Shown one piece after another: positions 1 to 4,364 of a stretch of DNA of 5,918 nucleotides (its first letter is position 1; the number at the start of each line of letters is the position of its first letter). Where the stretch lies: positions 1 to 5,918 of the forward strand of contig JAFZMT010000024.1 in the NCBI GenBank assembly GCA_017553245.1, in the 5' to 3' direction. This stretch comes from Methanomicrobium sp. Lineage in GTDB: Archaea > Halobacteriota > Methanomicrobia > Methanomicrobiales > Methanomicrobiaceae. Position numbers and translations under genes: made by a program. The notes beneath the pieces are model-generated. The model worked only from the letters and a program-made list of their open reading frames with translations. It searched no databases and was not told the DNA's origin.

Positions 1-582
1 GACCACGGGCAGTCTGCGGAACTTCTTTGATATCATCTCTTTTGTGACGCTGCATATGGGCGCGTTGGGGGAGATGACATGAGGTCTCTTTGTCATTGCG
101 TCTTTTACGCACATGTAATTGGGGGTGTCGATGAAGGCTTTGAGTATGTCCCTTTCGGTGACTATGCCTATCAGGACGCCGTCTTTGTCGACAATCGGCA
201 TTCCGCCGCATTTGCGCTCGACTATGACCTTTGCGACATCCTCGACCATGCTGTCTTCGCCGAATGTGATGAGATTCTTGCTCATAATCTCGTGAACGCT
301 GTCGTTTAAGGCGGAGATGAGATTGCCTTTGTGTTTACCCGAGACAAGGTTGTATTTGTCGCCGCCGCCCATGAGATTTGCAATATCCGTTGCCGTGACT
401 ATTCCGATAATCTTGTTTGTGCCGGAATCGGTTACGGGAAGACGCCTGAAACCGTTCTTTGTCATCGTTTTCGCCGCGTGGATAATGCTCATGGTCTGCG
501 GAACCGAGATTACGTTCGTCGTTGCTATTTCATTTACCGAGATATTTTGTTTCTTCACATCCTTCTGCATGTTATTCTCCAT
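1..582 (-). CDS. CBS-domain protein with at least three CBS repeats (3' end outside window)
   Basis: The minus strand is open from 582 to the window edge (194 codons). It has three CBS motifs. Residues about 15-72 hold FRRLPV and IIGIVTATDI, about 96-152 hold GGMPIVDKDG and LIGIVTERDIL, and a third starts near 159 and is cut at FRRLPVV. CBS pairs usually bind adenine nucleotides or related ligands and act as cytosolic regulatory modules. Archaeal stand-alone proteins often have four, so a fourth beyond the edge is likely. No catalytic domain is visible in the part present. The start is ambiguous. ATG 582 gives MENNM, resembling the MSNNM of the upstream neighbour, but has only a weak ribosome site. 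ATG 570 has GGAG six bases upstream. Same strand as the other CBS gene, 210 bp downstream of it, so probably related by tandem duplication. The ligand and target are unknown. Confidence 0.9.
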   Translation of the reverse strand, partial: MENNMQKDVKKQNISVNEIATTNVISVPQTMSIIHAAKTMTKNGFRRLPVTDSGTNKIIGIVTATDIANLMGGGDKYNLVSGKHKGNLISALNDSVHEIMSKNLITFGEDSMVEDVAKVIVERKCGGMPIVDKDGVLIGIVTERDILKAFIDTPNYMCVKDAMTKRPHVISPNAPICSVTKEMISKKFRRLPVV

Positions 583-723
583 ATTTCACAGGTTTGCGCC
601 GTTAACGCGGGTCGTCCCGATAACCTGATTATGAAGGCTGCCGGTTTTTCGACCGCGACTGACGGATACCCGAAATATTACGGTTTATTGTTTTGTTTTT
701 TTGAAACTTTTGGGATTAGAGAG

Positions 724-736
724 TTTTTTATAATTT
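724..736 (-). promoter_or_regulatory. TATA-like box upstream of the partial CBS gene
   Basis: On the minus strand this reads AAATTATAAAAAA, close to an archaeal TATA box, and is followed by an A-rich stretch. Transcription would begin about 25 bases downstream, near 700, leaving a leader of about 120-130 nt before the start at 582 or 570. It would let the second CBS gene be expressed apart from the first. Inferred from sequence only; read-through from the upstream gene is also possible because no T-run terminator is seen between them on this strand. Confidence 0.4.
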
Positions 737-777
737 GTAGTTCTTTGGTCTTGAAATTATGTGATATTCTGATTCGC

Positions 778-809
778 AATCGGTGTCATCGCCTAATCGG
801 TGTCATCGC
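778..809. repeat. 15-bp direct repeat across the stop codon of the CBS/zinc-ribbon gene
   Basis: AATCGGTGTCATCGC occurs perfectly at 778-792 and 795-809, a 17-bp period. On the minus strand the copy at 795-809 encodes the last residues (RDDTD), the stop codon (793-795) adjoins it, and the second copy lies just after the stop. This looks like a short slippage duplication. Confidence 0.85.
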
Positions 810-1362
810 GGTGCGAACACTTGCGGCACAGCATAACGCCGTCGACCGCCTGAAGATCATCCGACATGGTGCCGCAGGAATCGCAGACGCCCGGATGGTT
901 GTGGGCTTCCTCTCCGGAATGAAACTTGAGAAGTTCGGACATTATCTCGTTCAGCTCGCTTGTGACGGGAAGAATGTCTCTTATGGTTACAAGTCCGATT
1001 ACCTTCTGTTTATCGACGACCGGGAGTCGCCTCACCTTGCGCGAGATCATTATATGAGCCGCCTCATCTACGGTGGTGTCCGCATCAATCGTGATAAGCG
1101 GAGTGCTCATGATCTCACTGACGAAGACCTCACTCGGCTTCTTATTGCGTGCAACTATCTTGCATGTAAGATCTTCTTCCGTGACTATACCCTTCGGGAC
1201 GTTGTTTTGCAGAACTATGCAGCTGCCCGTTCCTATTTTGCACATCCTCTCCGCTACTTTGTCGACTCTCGTGTCCGAACTTACGGTAACGGCGGTGTAC
1301 TTAATAATCTCCTTGACAGGTACATTTATCTGAAAATGCTCGGTGCCCATATTATTGCTCAT
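793..1362 (-). CDS. CBS-domain pair protein with C-terminal zinc ribbon
   Basis: A 189-residue cytosolic protein. The first CBS domain spans about residues 13-72 (ending PKGIVTEEDL), the second about 80-138 (RRLPVVDKQ, IGLVTIRDIL). A C-terminal zinc ribbon has C160-x2-C163 and C179-x2-C182, with His154 and His156 just before it. CBS pairs bind nucleotides or similar small ligands. The zinc ribbon could bind nucleic acid or a protein partner, so a ligand-sensing regulator is a reasonable inference, but no target is visible. The start is well supported: GGAGGTGAT lies five bases upstream of ATG 1362. The gene ends TAG at 793-795 and is followed by another CBS gene on the same strand. It diverges from the vesicle-GTPase operon across a long intergenic region. 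Confidence 0.93.
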   Translation of the reverse strand: MSNNMGTEHFQINVPVKEIIKYTAVTVSSDTRVDKVAERMCKIGTGSCIVLQNNVPKGIVTEEDLTCKIVARNKKPSEVFVSEIMSTPLITIDADTTVDEAAHIMISRKVRRLPVVDKQKVIGLVTIRDILPVTSELNEIMSELLKFHSGEEAHNHPGVCDSCGTMSDDLQAVDGVMLCRKCSHRDDTD

Positions 1363-1367
1363 TTCTG

Positions 1368-1376
1368 ATCACCTCC
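1368..1376 (-). promoter_or_regulatory. Strong ribosome binding site of the CBS/zinc-ribbon gene
   Basis: The minus strand reads GGAGGTGAT followed by CAGAA and the ATG. This is a near-full match to the 16S rRNA 3' end and fixes the start at 1362 rather than the in-frame ATG at 1350. Confidence 0.85.
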
Positions 1377-1390
1377 GATTTAATCCGGTT

Positions 1391-1441
1391 ATGTTCATTC
1401 TGTTCTTTCAAACAGACCTGTTAATCTGCTATGTTAATCTG
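1391..1441. repeat. Degenerate TGTTAATCTG repeats and small dyad in CBS leader
   Basis: TGTTAATCTG occurs perfectly at 1419-1428 and 1432-1441 (13-bp period). A weaker relative, ATGTTCATTCTGTT, lies at 1391-1404. A dyad AACAG-AC-CTGTT occupies 1411-1422. The cluster lies 30-80 bp upstream of the CBS/zinc-ribbon start and could be an operator or leader RNA structure on the minus strand; the function is inferred. Confidence 0.5.
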
Positions 1442-1518
1442 TTTTTGCGCATGCTACGCTTTTGCACTTTATTGTACCTTTTGCGCTTTCCTGCGCTCCC
1501 TAATTTTGAATTTTCAGG

Positions 1519-1530
1519 ATTTTTATTAAC
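1519..1530 (-). promoter_or_regulatory. Possible TATA box for the CBS/zinc-ribbon gene
   Basis: On the minus strand this reads GTTAATAAAAAT, a loose TATA-box match. It would start transcription near 1495 and give a leader of about 130 nt containing the TTTTGCRC and TGTTAATCTG repeats. The region is AT-rich, so chance matches are common. Confidence 0.25.
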
Positions 1531-1571
1531 CCGAAGTCCGGCACAAACCTGTCGCACGCTTAAGAGTAAAC

Positions 1572-1604
1572 TTCCGGAAAATCGCCGGAGATATCCGGTT
1601 TTCC
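1572..1604. repeat. Extended inverted repeat centred on GATA
   Basis: Arms GGAAAA (1576-1581) and TTTTCC (1599-1604) enclose CCGGA (1585-1589) and TCCGG (1594-1598) with a GATA loop; the only interruption is a three-base TCG bulge at 1582-1584. An 8-bp palindrome TTCCGGAA overlaps the left edge (1572-1579). CCGGAGAT recurs at 1614-1621, 29 bp after its first copy at 1585. As RNA this would form a stable stem; as DNA it could be a protein site. Confidence 0.6.
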
Positions 1605-1655
1605 TTAAAATGACCGGAGATTTTTCGGACCCGGTTACCCGTGCAGCCGTCCCTG

Positions 1656-1667
1656 CCCGAAGTCGGG
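1656..1667. repeat. CCCGA/TCGGG dyad, with a relative at 1530
   Basis: CCCGA-AG-TCGGG is a short perfect inverted repeat. The related CCCGAAGTCCGG lies at 1530-1541 and a TTCGGGTAATCC variant near 1723, so the motif brackets the inverted repeat at 1572-1604. The two-base gap is too small for a tight RNA loop with all pairs formed, favouring a DNA site if functional. Confidence 0.4.
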
Positions 1668-1808
1668 TATTATAACTATTCCTATAACCTGTCAGTATAA
1701 AACATTAATGATGATGACTAATTTCGGGTAATCCGCACCTTACAAAAGCCGCGATCTCATGATTTCGCGTGATTTGACGCAGGCAGTGCAACTCTCAAAG
1801 TGTCAAAA

Positions 1809-1820
1809 GGATATAAAAGG
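1809..1820 (+). promoter_or_regulatory. TATA box candidate for the arvABC operon
   Basis: AAAAGGATATAAAAGG contains a canonical-looking archaeal TATA box. Transcription would start near 1836-1840, giving a leader of about 155-160 nt before the GTPase gene. Other TATA-like strings lie at 1841-1848 and around 1909-1918, so the promoter in use is uncertain. Confidence 0.45.
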
Positions 1821-1842
1821 GGATAAGACGAAATTACACGAT

Positions 1843-1866
1843 ATAAAACGTTGATACACGTTTTAT
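1843..1866. repeat. 9-bp perfect inverted repeat over a TATA-like box (possible operator)
   Basis: ATAAAACGT at 1843-1851 and ACGTTTTAT at 1858-1866 are exact reverse complements separated by six bases (TGATAC). The left arm is itself TATA-like (GATATAAAACG) and the repeat lies just after the expected start site of the 1809 box. This placement fits an operator or a 5' leader hairpin controlling arvABC; the function is inferred. Confidence 0.6.
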
Positions 1867-1926
1867 GCAATCGCGATCTCAATAGAAATCTTATTTATCG
1901 TACAAGACATGATATATCTCTATATT

Positions 1927-1946
1927 GTACATGGTACATAGTACAT
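1927..1946. repeat. Three GTACAT heptad repeats before arvA
   Basis: GTACAT occurs at 1927-1932, 1934-1939 and 1941-1946, a strict 7-bp period. The block is enclosed by ATTGTA (1924-1929) and TACAAT (1946-1951), which are reverse complements. Each GTAC is itself a palindrome. It lies 50-70 bp upstream of the GTPase start and could be a regulator site or part of the leader. Confidence 0.6.
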
Positions 1947-1983
1947 ACAATTCAGATATTGATCAATTGGGTTTAAGTAATTC

Positions 1984-1989
1984 GGAGGA
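1984..1989 (+). promoter_or_regulatory. Ribosome binding site of arvA
   Basis: GGAGGA ends six bases before ATG 1996, a strong Shine-Dalgarno site that fixes the start and hence includes the basic amphipathic N-terminus in the protein. Confidence 0.85.
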
Positions 1990-1995
1990 TATTTA

Positions 1996-2637
1996 ATGAA
2001 CTTTTTAGTAAGGACAAAACAACGGTTTGCTAAATTATTCAGCGGTCTCTTCAAGAAAAAACAGATGAGAATCGGTATCTACGGACCGCCGAACGCCGGA
2101 AAGACCACTCTTTCAAACAGAATCGTAAGGGACTGGACCGGCGATGCGGTAGGACCCGTAAGCGAGATTCCGCACGAAACACGCCGTGCAAGAAGGAAGG
2201 AAGGCGTAAAAATCTCGGATGAGAAAGGCAACTCAATCACGATTGACATTGTCGATACTCCGGGAGTCACGACCAAAATCGACTACAAAGAGTTCCTCGA
2301 ATACGGCATGCAGCCCGACGAGGCTGTTGTCCGCGCCCGTGAGGCTACCGAGGGTGTTGCCGAAGCAATGCACTGGCTCAGAGAGGACATCGACGGCGTC
2401 ATCTACATGCTCGATTCGACGCAGGATCCCTTTGTTCAGGTAAATATCATGCTCGTCGGCATCATCGAGAGCCGCGAACTGCCCGTAATCATAGTCGCAA
2501 ACAAGAACGATCTTCCGGATGCATCGCCGGCAAGAATCAAGAGTGCCTTCCCGCAGCATCCGGTCATCTCAATCTCGGGTCTTGAGGGCAACAACGTCGA
2601 TGAGCTTTACGAGAAAATGATTGAATACTTCGGGTGA
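1996..2637 (+). CDS. arvA: Era/Ras-like GTPase of the OapA/ArvA family (archaeal vesiculation GTPase)
   Basis: A 213-residue small GTPase. G motifs visible: G1 GPPNAGKT (30-37), a likely G2 Thr at 62 (PHETRR), G3 DTPG (87-90), G4 NKND (169-172) and G5 near SISG (192-195). Between G3 and G4 is a helical insert (about 95-132) with a basic and acidic AREATEG segment. Residues 1-22 form a predicted amphipathic helix (Phe3, Leu4, Phe11, Leu14, Leu18 with many Lys/Arg), as in membrane-binding Arf/Sar1 proteins. No transmembrane segment is seen. Homologues in haloarchaea were first named OapA for lying near a replication origin, and the family was later reported to drive extracellular vesicle release (ArvA); this is from memory of the literature. 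It is followed at once by DUF2073 and zinc-ribbon genes, the conserved partners. A vesicle role in this methanogen is inferred. Confidence 0.92.
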   Translation: MNFLVRTKQRFAKLFSGLFKKKQMRIGIYGPPNAGKTTLSNRIVRDWTGDAVGPVSEIPHETRRARRKEGVKISDEKGNSITIDIVDTPGVTTKIDYKEFLEYGMQPDEAVVRAREATEGVAEAMHWLREDIDGVIYMLDSTQDPFVQVNIMLVGIIESRELPVIIVANKNDLPDASPARIKSAFPQHPVISISGLEGNNVDELYEKMIEYFG

Positions 2638-2638
2638 T
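2633..2638 (+). promoter_or_regulatory. arvB ribosome binding site containing the arvA stop codon
   Basis: GGTGAT lies four bases before ATG 2643 and contains the TGA stop (2635-2637) of arvA. Ribosomes ending arvA therefore sit on the arvB initiation site, which implies translational coupling. It favours ATG 2643 over the in-frame GTG at 2634, which has no upstream site. Confidence 0.7.
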
Positions 2639-2642
2639 TGAG

Positions 2643-3026
2643 ATGATTCAGGGAGTACAAATAGATCTCATCTCATCGGAGCGCCTCGAGAACCTGACCA
2701 CGCTTGAGAAAGTGCGGCTTATACTTGAAAAGGTCATGGAGGGCAACGTTGTCGTCCTTGAGAAAGGTCTTACACCGGATGAGCAGAGTTTTCTCATCGA
2801 AACCACAATGCGCGAGATAACTCCTGACGGCTTTGCCGGAATCGAGATGGAGACCTATTCCACTGGTTCCGAGAGCGGTCATAAAAGCGGTGGGCTTTTC
2901 GGAGGACTCTTCGGCAAGAAGGACAGTTCAAATACGGGAAGGCTCACGGTTATAGGACCTGCAAACCAGATGAAGACCTTAAAGAAGGACAAAGACCTCA
3001 TCAGCACATGGGTTTCATCCAAATAA
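2643..3026 (+). CDS. arvB: DUF2073 family protein (OapB/ArvB), partner of the vesiculation GTPase
   Basis: A 127-residue soluble protein without Cys, signal peptide or membrane segment. I recognise it as the DUF2073 protein that follows the GTPase in the archaeal oapABC/arvABC cluster; no enzymatic motif is visible. It has two folded-looking parts, residues about 1-70 (with charged helix TLEKVRLILEKVMEG) and about 98-127 (GRLTVIGPANQMKTL), joined by a Gly/Ser-rich linker (about 73-97). The linker contains LFGGLFGKK (85-93), which resembles LFSGLFKKK near the N-terminus of the GTPase. Start chosen at ATG 2643 because GGTGAT precedes it; GTG 2634 would overlap the arvA stop and add three residues. 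Coupled translation suggests matched amounts and a likely complex or GTPase effector/regulator role, which is inference. Confidence 0.88.
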   Translation: MIQGVQIDLISSERLENLTTLEKVRLILEKVMEGNVVVLEKGLTPDEQSFLIETTMREITPDGFAGIEMETYSTGSESGHKSGGLFGGLFGKKDSSNTGRLTVIGPANQMKTLKKDKDLISTWVSSK

Positions 3027-3140
3027 ACGGTTAATAAGCGATTAAATAATCGAAGCATTAAATAAACGCGATAAAAGCTAAGCGACTAAAGCAATAAAGG
3101 CGAACGCGAACAGCGCCCGACGCAAAAAAGGTGATAAATC
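3027..3140 (+). repeat. A-rich gap with degenerate repeats between arvB and arvC
   Basis: The spacer holds repeated AAGCGAYTAAA/AAGCATTAAA-like units (near 3036, 3054, 3084) and a perfect dyad CGATTA-AA-TAATCG at 3039-3052. There is no T-run, so read-through from arvB is expected, but CGATAAAAG near 3068 could be a weak TATA box for arvC. GGTGAT at 3130-3135, five bases before ATG 3141, is the ribosome site of arvC. Confidence 0.45.
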
Positions 3141-3536
3141 ATGCCGCATAAATGCGCACAGTGTGGAAGAGAGTTCAAGGACGGCTGCACGGATATACTG
3201 AAAGGCTGTCCCAGCTGCGGCGGTAAAAAATTTCTCTACATAAAGAGGGCGGATCTTCACAGGGATGTCCTTGAAGAGAAATCCATAGAGGAGATTGCCG
3301 CGGAAACCAAGCAGGAAATAATAGAGATTCCACAGAAAGCACCTGAAAAAACGGAAATATACGACAGAATCGAGAGTATCAGAGTCTTAAGCCCGGGTTC
3401 GTACGAACTGAACCTCGAGAAACTTGCCTCCGGCGACGACATGATCATGCAGATGGGTTCGGACGACAAATATATCGTCGATATCCTTTCGATGGCAAAG
3501 AAGAAGAAAGAAGGCAAGTCCAAAAAGAACAGGTAA
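3141..3536 (+). CDS. arvC: Zinc-ribbon protein of the OapC/ArvC family (DUF2072-like)
   Basis: A 131-residue protein that starts with a rubredoxin-like zinc ribbon: C5-x2-C8 (CAQC) and C23-x2-C26 (CPSC), with an extra Cys16. A charged, probably helical linker follows (about 43-75, rich in Glu and Lys). Then comes a second small domain at about 76-118 (IESIRVLSPGSYELNLEKLA, KYIVDILSM) and a Lys-rich tail (119-131). Both the layout and its place after the GTPase and DUF2073 genes match the third member of the archaeal oapABC/arvABC cluster. It is probably a structural or binding partner of the GTPase system, with the tail able to contact acidic lipids or nucleic acid; these roles are inferred. 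GGTGAT at 3130-3135 supports the start. The 114-bp gap before it contrasts with the tight arvA-arvB junction. Confidence 0.9.
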   Translation: MPHKCAQCGREFKDGCTDILKGCPSCGGKKFLYIKRADLHRDVLEEKSIEEIAAETKQEIIEIPQKAPEKTEIYDRIESIRVLSPGSYELNLEKLASGDDMIMQMGSDDKYIVDILSMAKKKKEGKSKKNR

Positions 3537-3556
3537 TTACTTTAACGGATAATTAC

Positions 3557-3618
3557 TTTTTAAATTCCTTTTTGAATTATTTTTATTCTTTTTTCATTTC
3601 AGTTTCCGGTTCCTTTTT
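3557..3618 (+). terminator. Oligo-T terminator of the arvABC unit
   Basis: Runs of five or six T occur at 3557-3561, 3569-3573, 3580-3584, 3589-3594 and 3614-3618, starting about 20 bp after the arvC stop. Serial T-runs without a hairpin are typical of archaeal intrinsic termination. Confidence 0.75.
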
Positions 3619-3654
3619 ACTCATACGGCATACGTTTATGGCACACGTTACCGG

Positions 3655-3663
3655 CATAAATTA
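3655..3663 (+). promoter_or_regulatory. Possible TATA box for the flavodoxin gene
   Basis: CATAAATTA, after the terminator T-runs, would place the start near 3680-3685 and give a leader of about 55-60 nt that contains the hairpin at 3692-3708 and the short reading frame at 3691-3744. Weak match; inferred. Confidence 0.3.
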
Positions 3664-3690
3664 ATGTGATTGCAGCAGAAATAAGGACTT

Positions 3691-3744
3691 ATGCCGCATA
3701 AAGCGGCAGTTCCGCTGTACGCGGTAAACGGAGAATACGCATGA
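3691..3744 (+). other. Possible 17-codon leader peptide overlapping the flavodoxin start
   Basis: ATG 3691 opens a 17-codon frame (MPHKAAVPLYAVNGEYA) whose TGA stop (3742-3744) overlaps the flavodoxin ATG as ATGA. Its start lies at the edge of a hairpin, TGCCGC (3692-3697) and GCGGCA (3703-3708) with a five-base loop. The upstream AAGGA is only three bases from the ATG, so initiation would be weak. Translation is not shown by the sequence. Confidence 0.2.
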
Positions 3745-4364
3745 AAAAAATACTGAGCATTTTTATCGTTCTGATCGTTCTTATCGCCGCGACAGGGTGC
3801 GTCGGTGTGAACGGAGGACAGAACACGGTAAACGGAGTCGACAAAAATACCGTTCAGAGCAATAACGACGATAAACACAGGGTCCTTGTTGCCGTATTTT
3901 CGGCAACCGGAAACACGAGACAGATTGCCGATTCCGCCGCCGGGATACTGAATGCCGATCTCTATGTAATCGTTCCCGAAGATCCCTATACGGAAGAAGA
4001 CATCTCTTATTCAACGGAATCCCGCTCCTACAGAGAGCAGCATGATCCTGCTGCCAGACCTGCGATCAAAGGTTCGGGTCCGAACATGGATAAATACGAT
4101 ACGGTATTGATCGGTTATCCGATATGGTATGATAATGCACCGCGTATCATCAGCACATTCGTTGAAAGCCGCGATTTTGACGGCAAGACTGTTGCGGCAT
4201 TCTGCACTTCCGATTCAAGCGGCATAGAAGCCAGTGCGGAGTATCTGCATAAACTGCTACCGAAGAGTGTCACCATGCTTGACAGCCGTCGTTTTCCCGC
4301 CGGAGCTTCGGAAGATGACATTCGCGGATGGCTTAAAGGTATAGGACTTACCGGCGGAGAATAA
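3741..4364 (+). CDS. Flavodoxin-fold lipoprotein (Flavodoxin_4-like)
   Basis: A 207-residue protein. Residues 1-20 are a lipoprotein signal: Lys2-Lys3, a hydrophobic core, then ATGC with Cys20 as the lipidation site. A polar linker rich in Asn, Gly and Asp (21-46) leads to a flavodoxin domain from residue 47. The FMN phosphate loop is SATGNT (54-59). Later signatures are DLYVIVPEDPYT, the YPIWYDNAP strand-loop near the flavin, and FDGKTVAAFCTSDSSGIE, all typical of the Flavodoxin_4 family common in anaerobic bacteria. Flavodoxins carry one or two electrons on FMN and are normally cytosolic; here the signal predicts a membrane-anchored, outward-facing protein. The partner is not visible nearby. 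GGAG at 3730-3733, seven bases before the ATG, supports the start. Gene acquisition from bacteria is possible. A GC-rich hairpin spans the stop codon. Confidence 0.88.
   Translation: MKKILSIFIVLIVLIAATGCVGVNGGQNTVNGVDKNTVQSNNDDKHRVLVAVFSATGNTRQIADSAAGILNADLYVIVPEDPYTEEDISYSTESRSYREQHDPAARPAIKGSGPNMDKYDTVLIGYPIWYDNAPRIISTFVESRDFDGKTVAAFCTSDSSGIEASAEYLHKLLPKSVTMLDSRRFPAGASEDDIRGWLKGIGLTGGE

Larger units (their letters stand above)
1363..1995. other. Long divergent intergenic region, no convincing gene
   Basis: About 630 bp between divergent genes. Translated stretches here lack ribosome sites and recognisable domains. It is AT-rich apart from a GC-richer hairpin block near 1530-1670. It holds, left to right, the minus-strand leader with TGTT-rich repeats (1391-1441), three TTTTGCRC repeats (1443-1450, 1460-1467, 1479-1486), an inverted-repeat cluster (1572-1667), plus-strand TATA-like boxes, a 9-bp inverted repeat (1843-1866), and GTACAT heptamers (1927-1946). 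A 10-bp direct repeat CGCGATCTCA occurs at 1750-1759 and 1872-1881. The length and repeat content exceed what two promoters need; an unrecognised RNA or a replication-related site cannot be excluded. Confidence 0.7.

Noticed and set aside
680..712. T-rich stretch as a terminator
   Set aside because: The T-runs are on the plus strand, where no gene lies upstream; on the minus strand the stretch is A-rich and cannot terminate the CBS gene.
331..1368. 345-codon open frame on the plus strand across both CBS genes
   Set aside because: It is antisense to two clear CBS genes, has no ribosome site and no recognisable domain; its openness follows from codon bias of the real genes.
1572..1621. Archaeal origin recognition box
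   Set aside because: CTTCC...GGAAA elements loosely recall one, but the G-rich tract and spacing are absent; kept only as a low-confidence possibility.
1343..1675. 110-codon hydrophobic frame on the plus strand in the intergenic region
   Set aside because: It starts with GTG inside the antisense strand of the CBS gene, has no ribosome site, and its hydrophobicity comes from T-rich DNA.
1709..1800. C/D-box guide RNA suggested by ATGATGA near 1709
   Set aside because: A C-box-like string is present but no CTGA D box follows at a suitable distance and no D'/C' pair is seen.
1924..1951. CRISPR or satellite array
   Set aside because: Units are only seven bases with no spacers.
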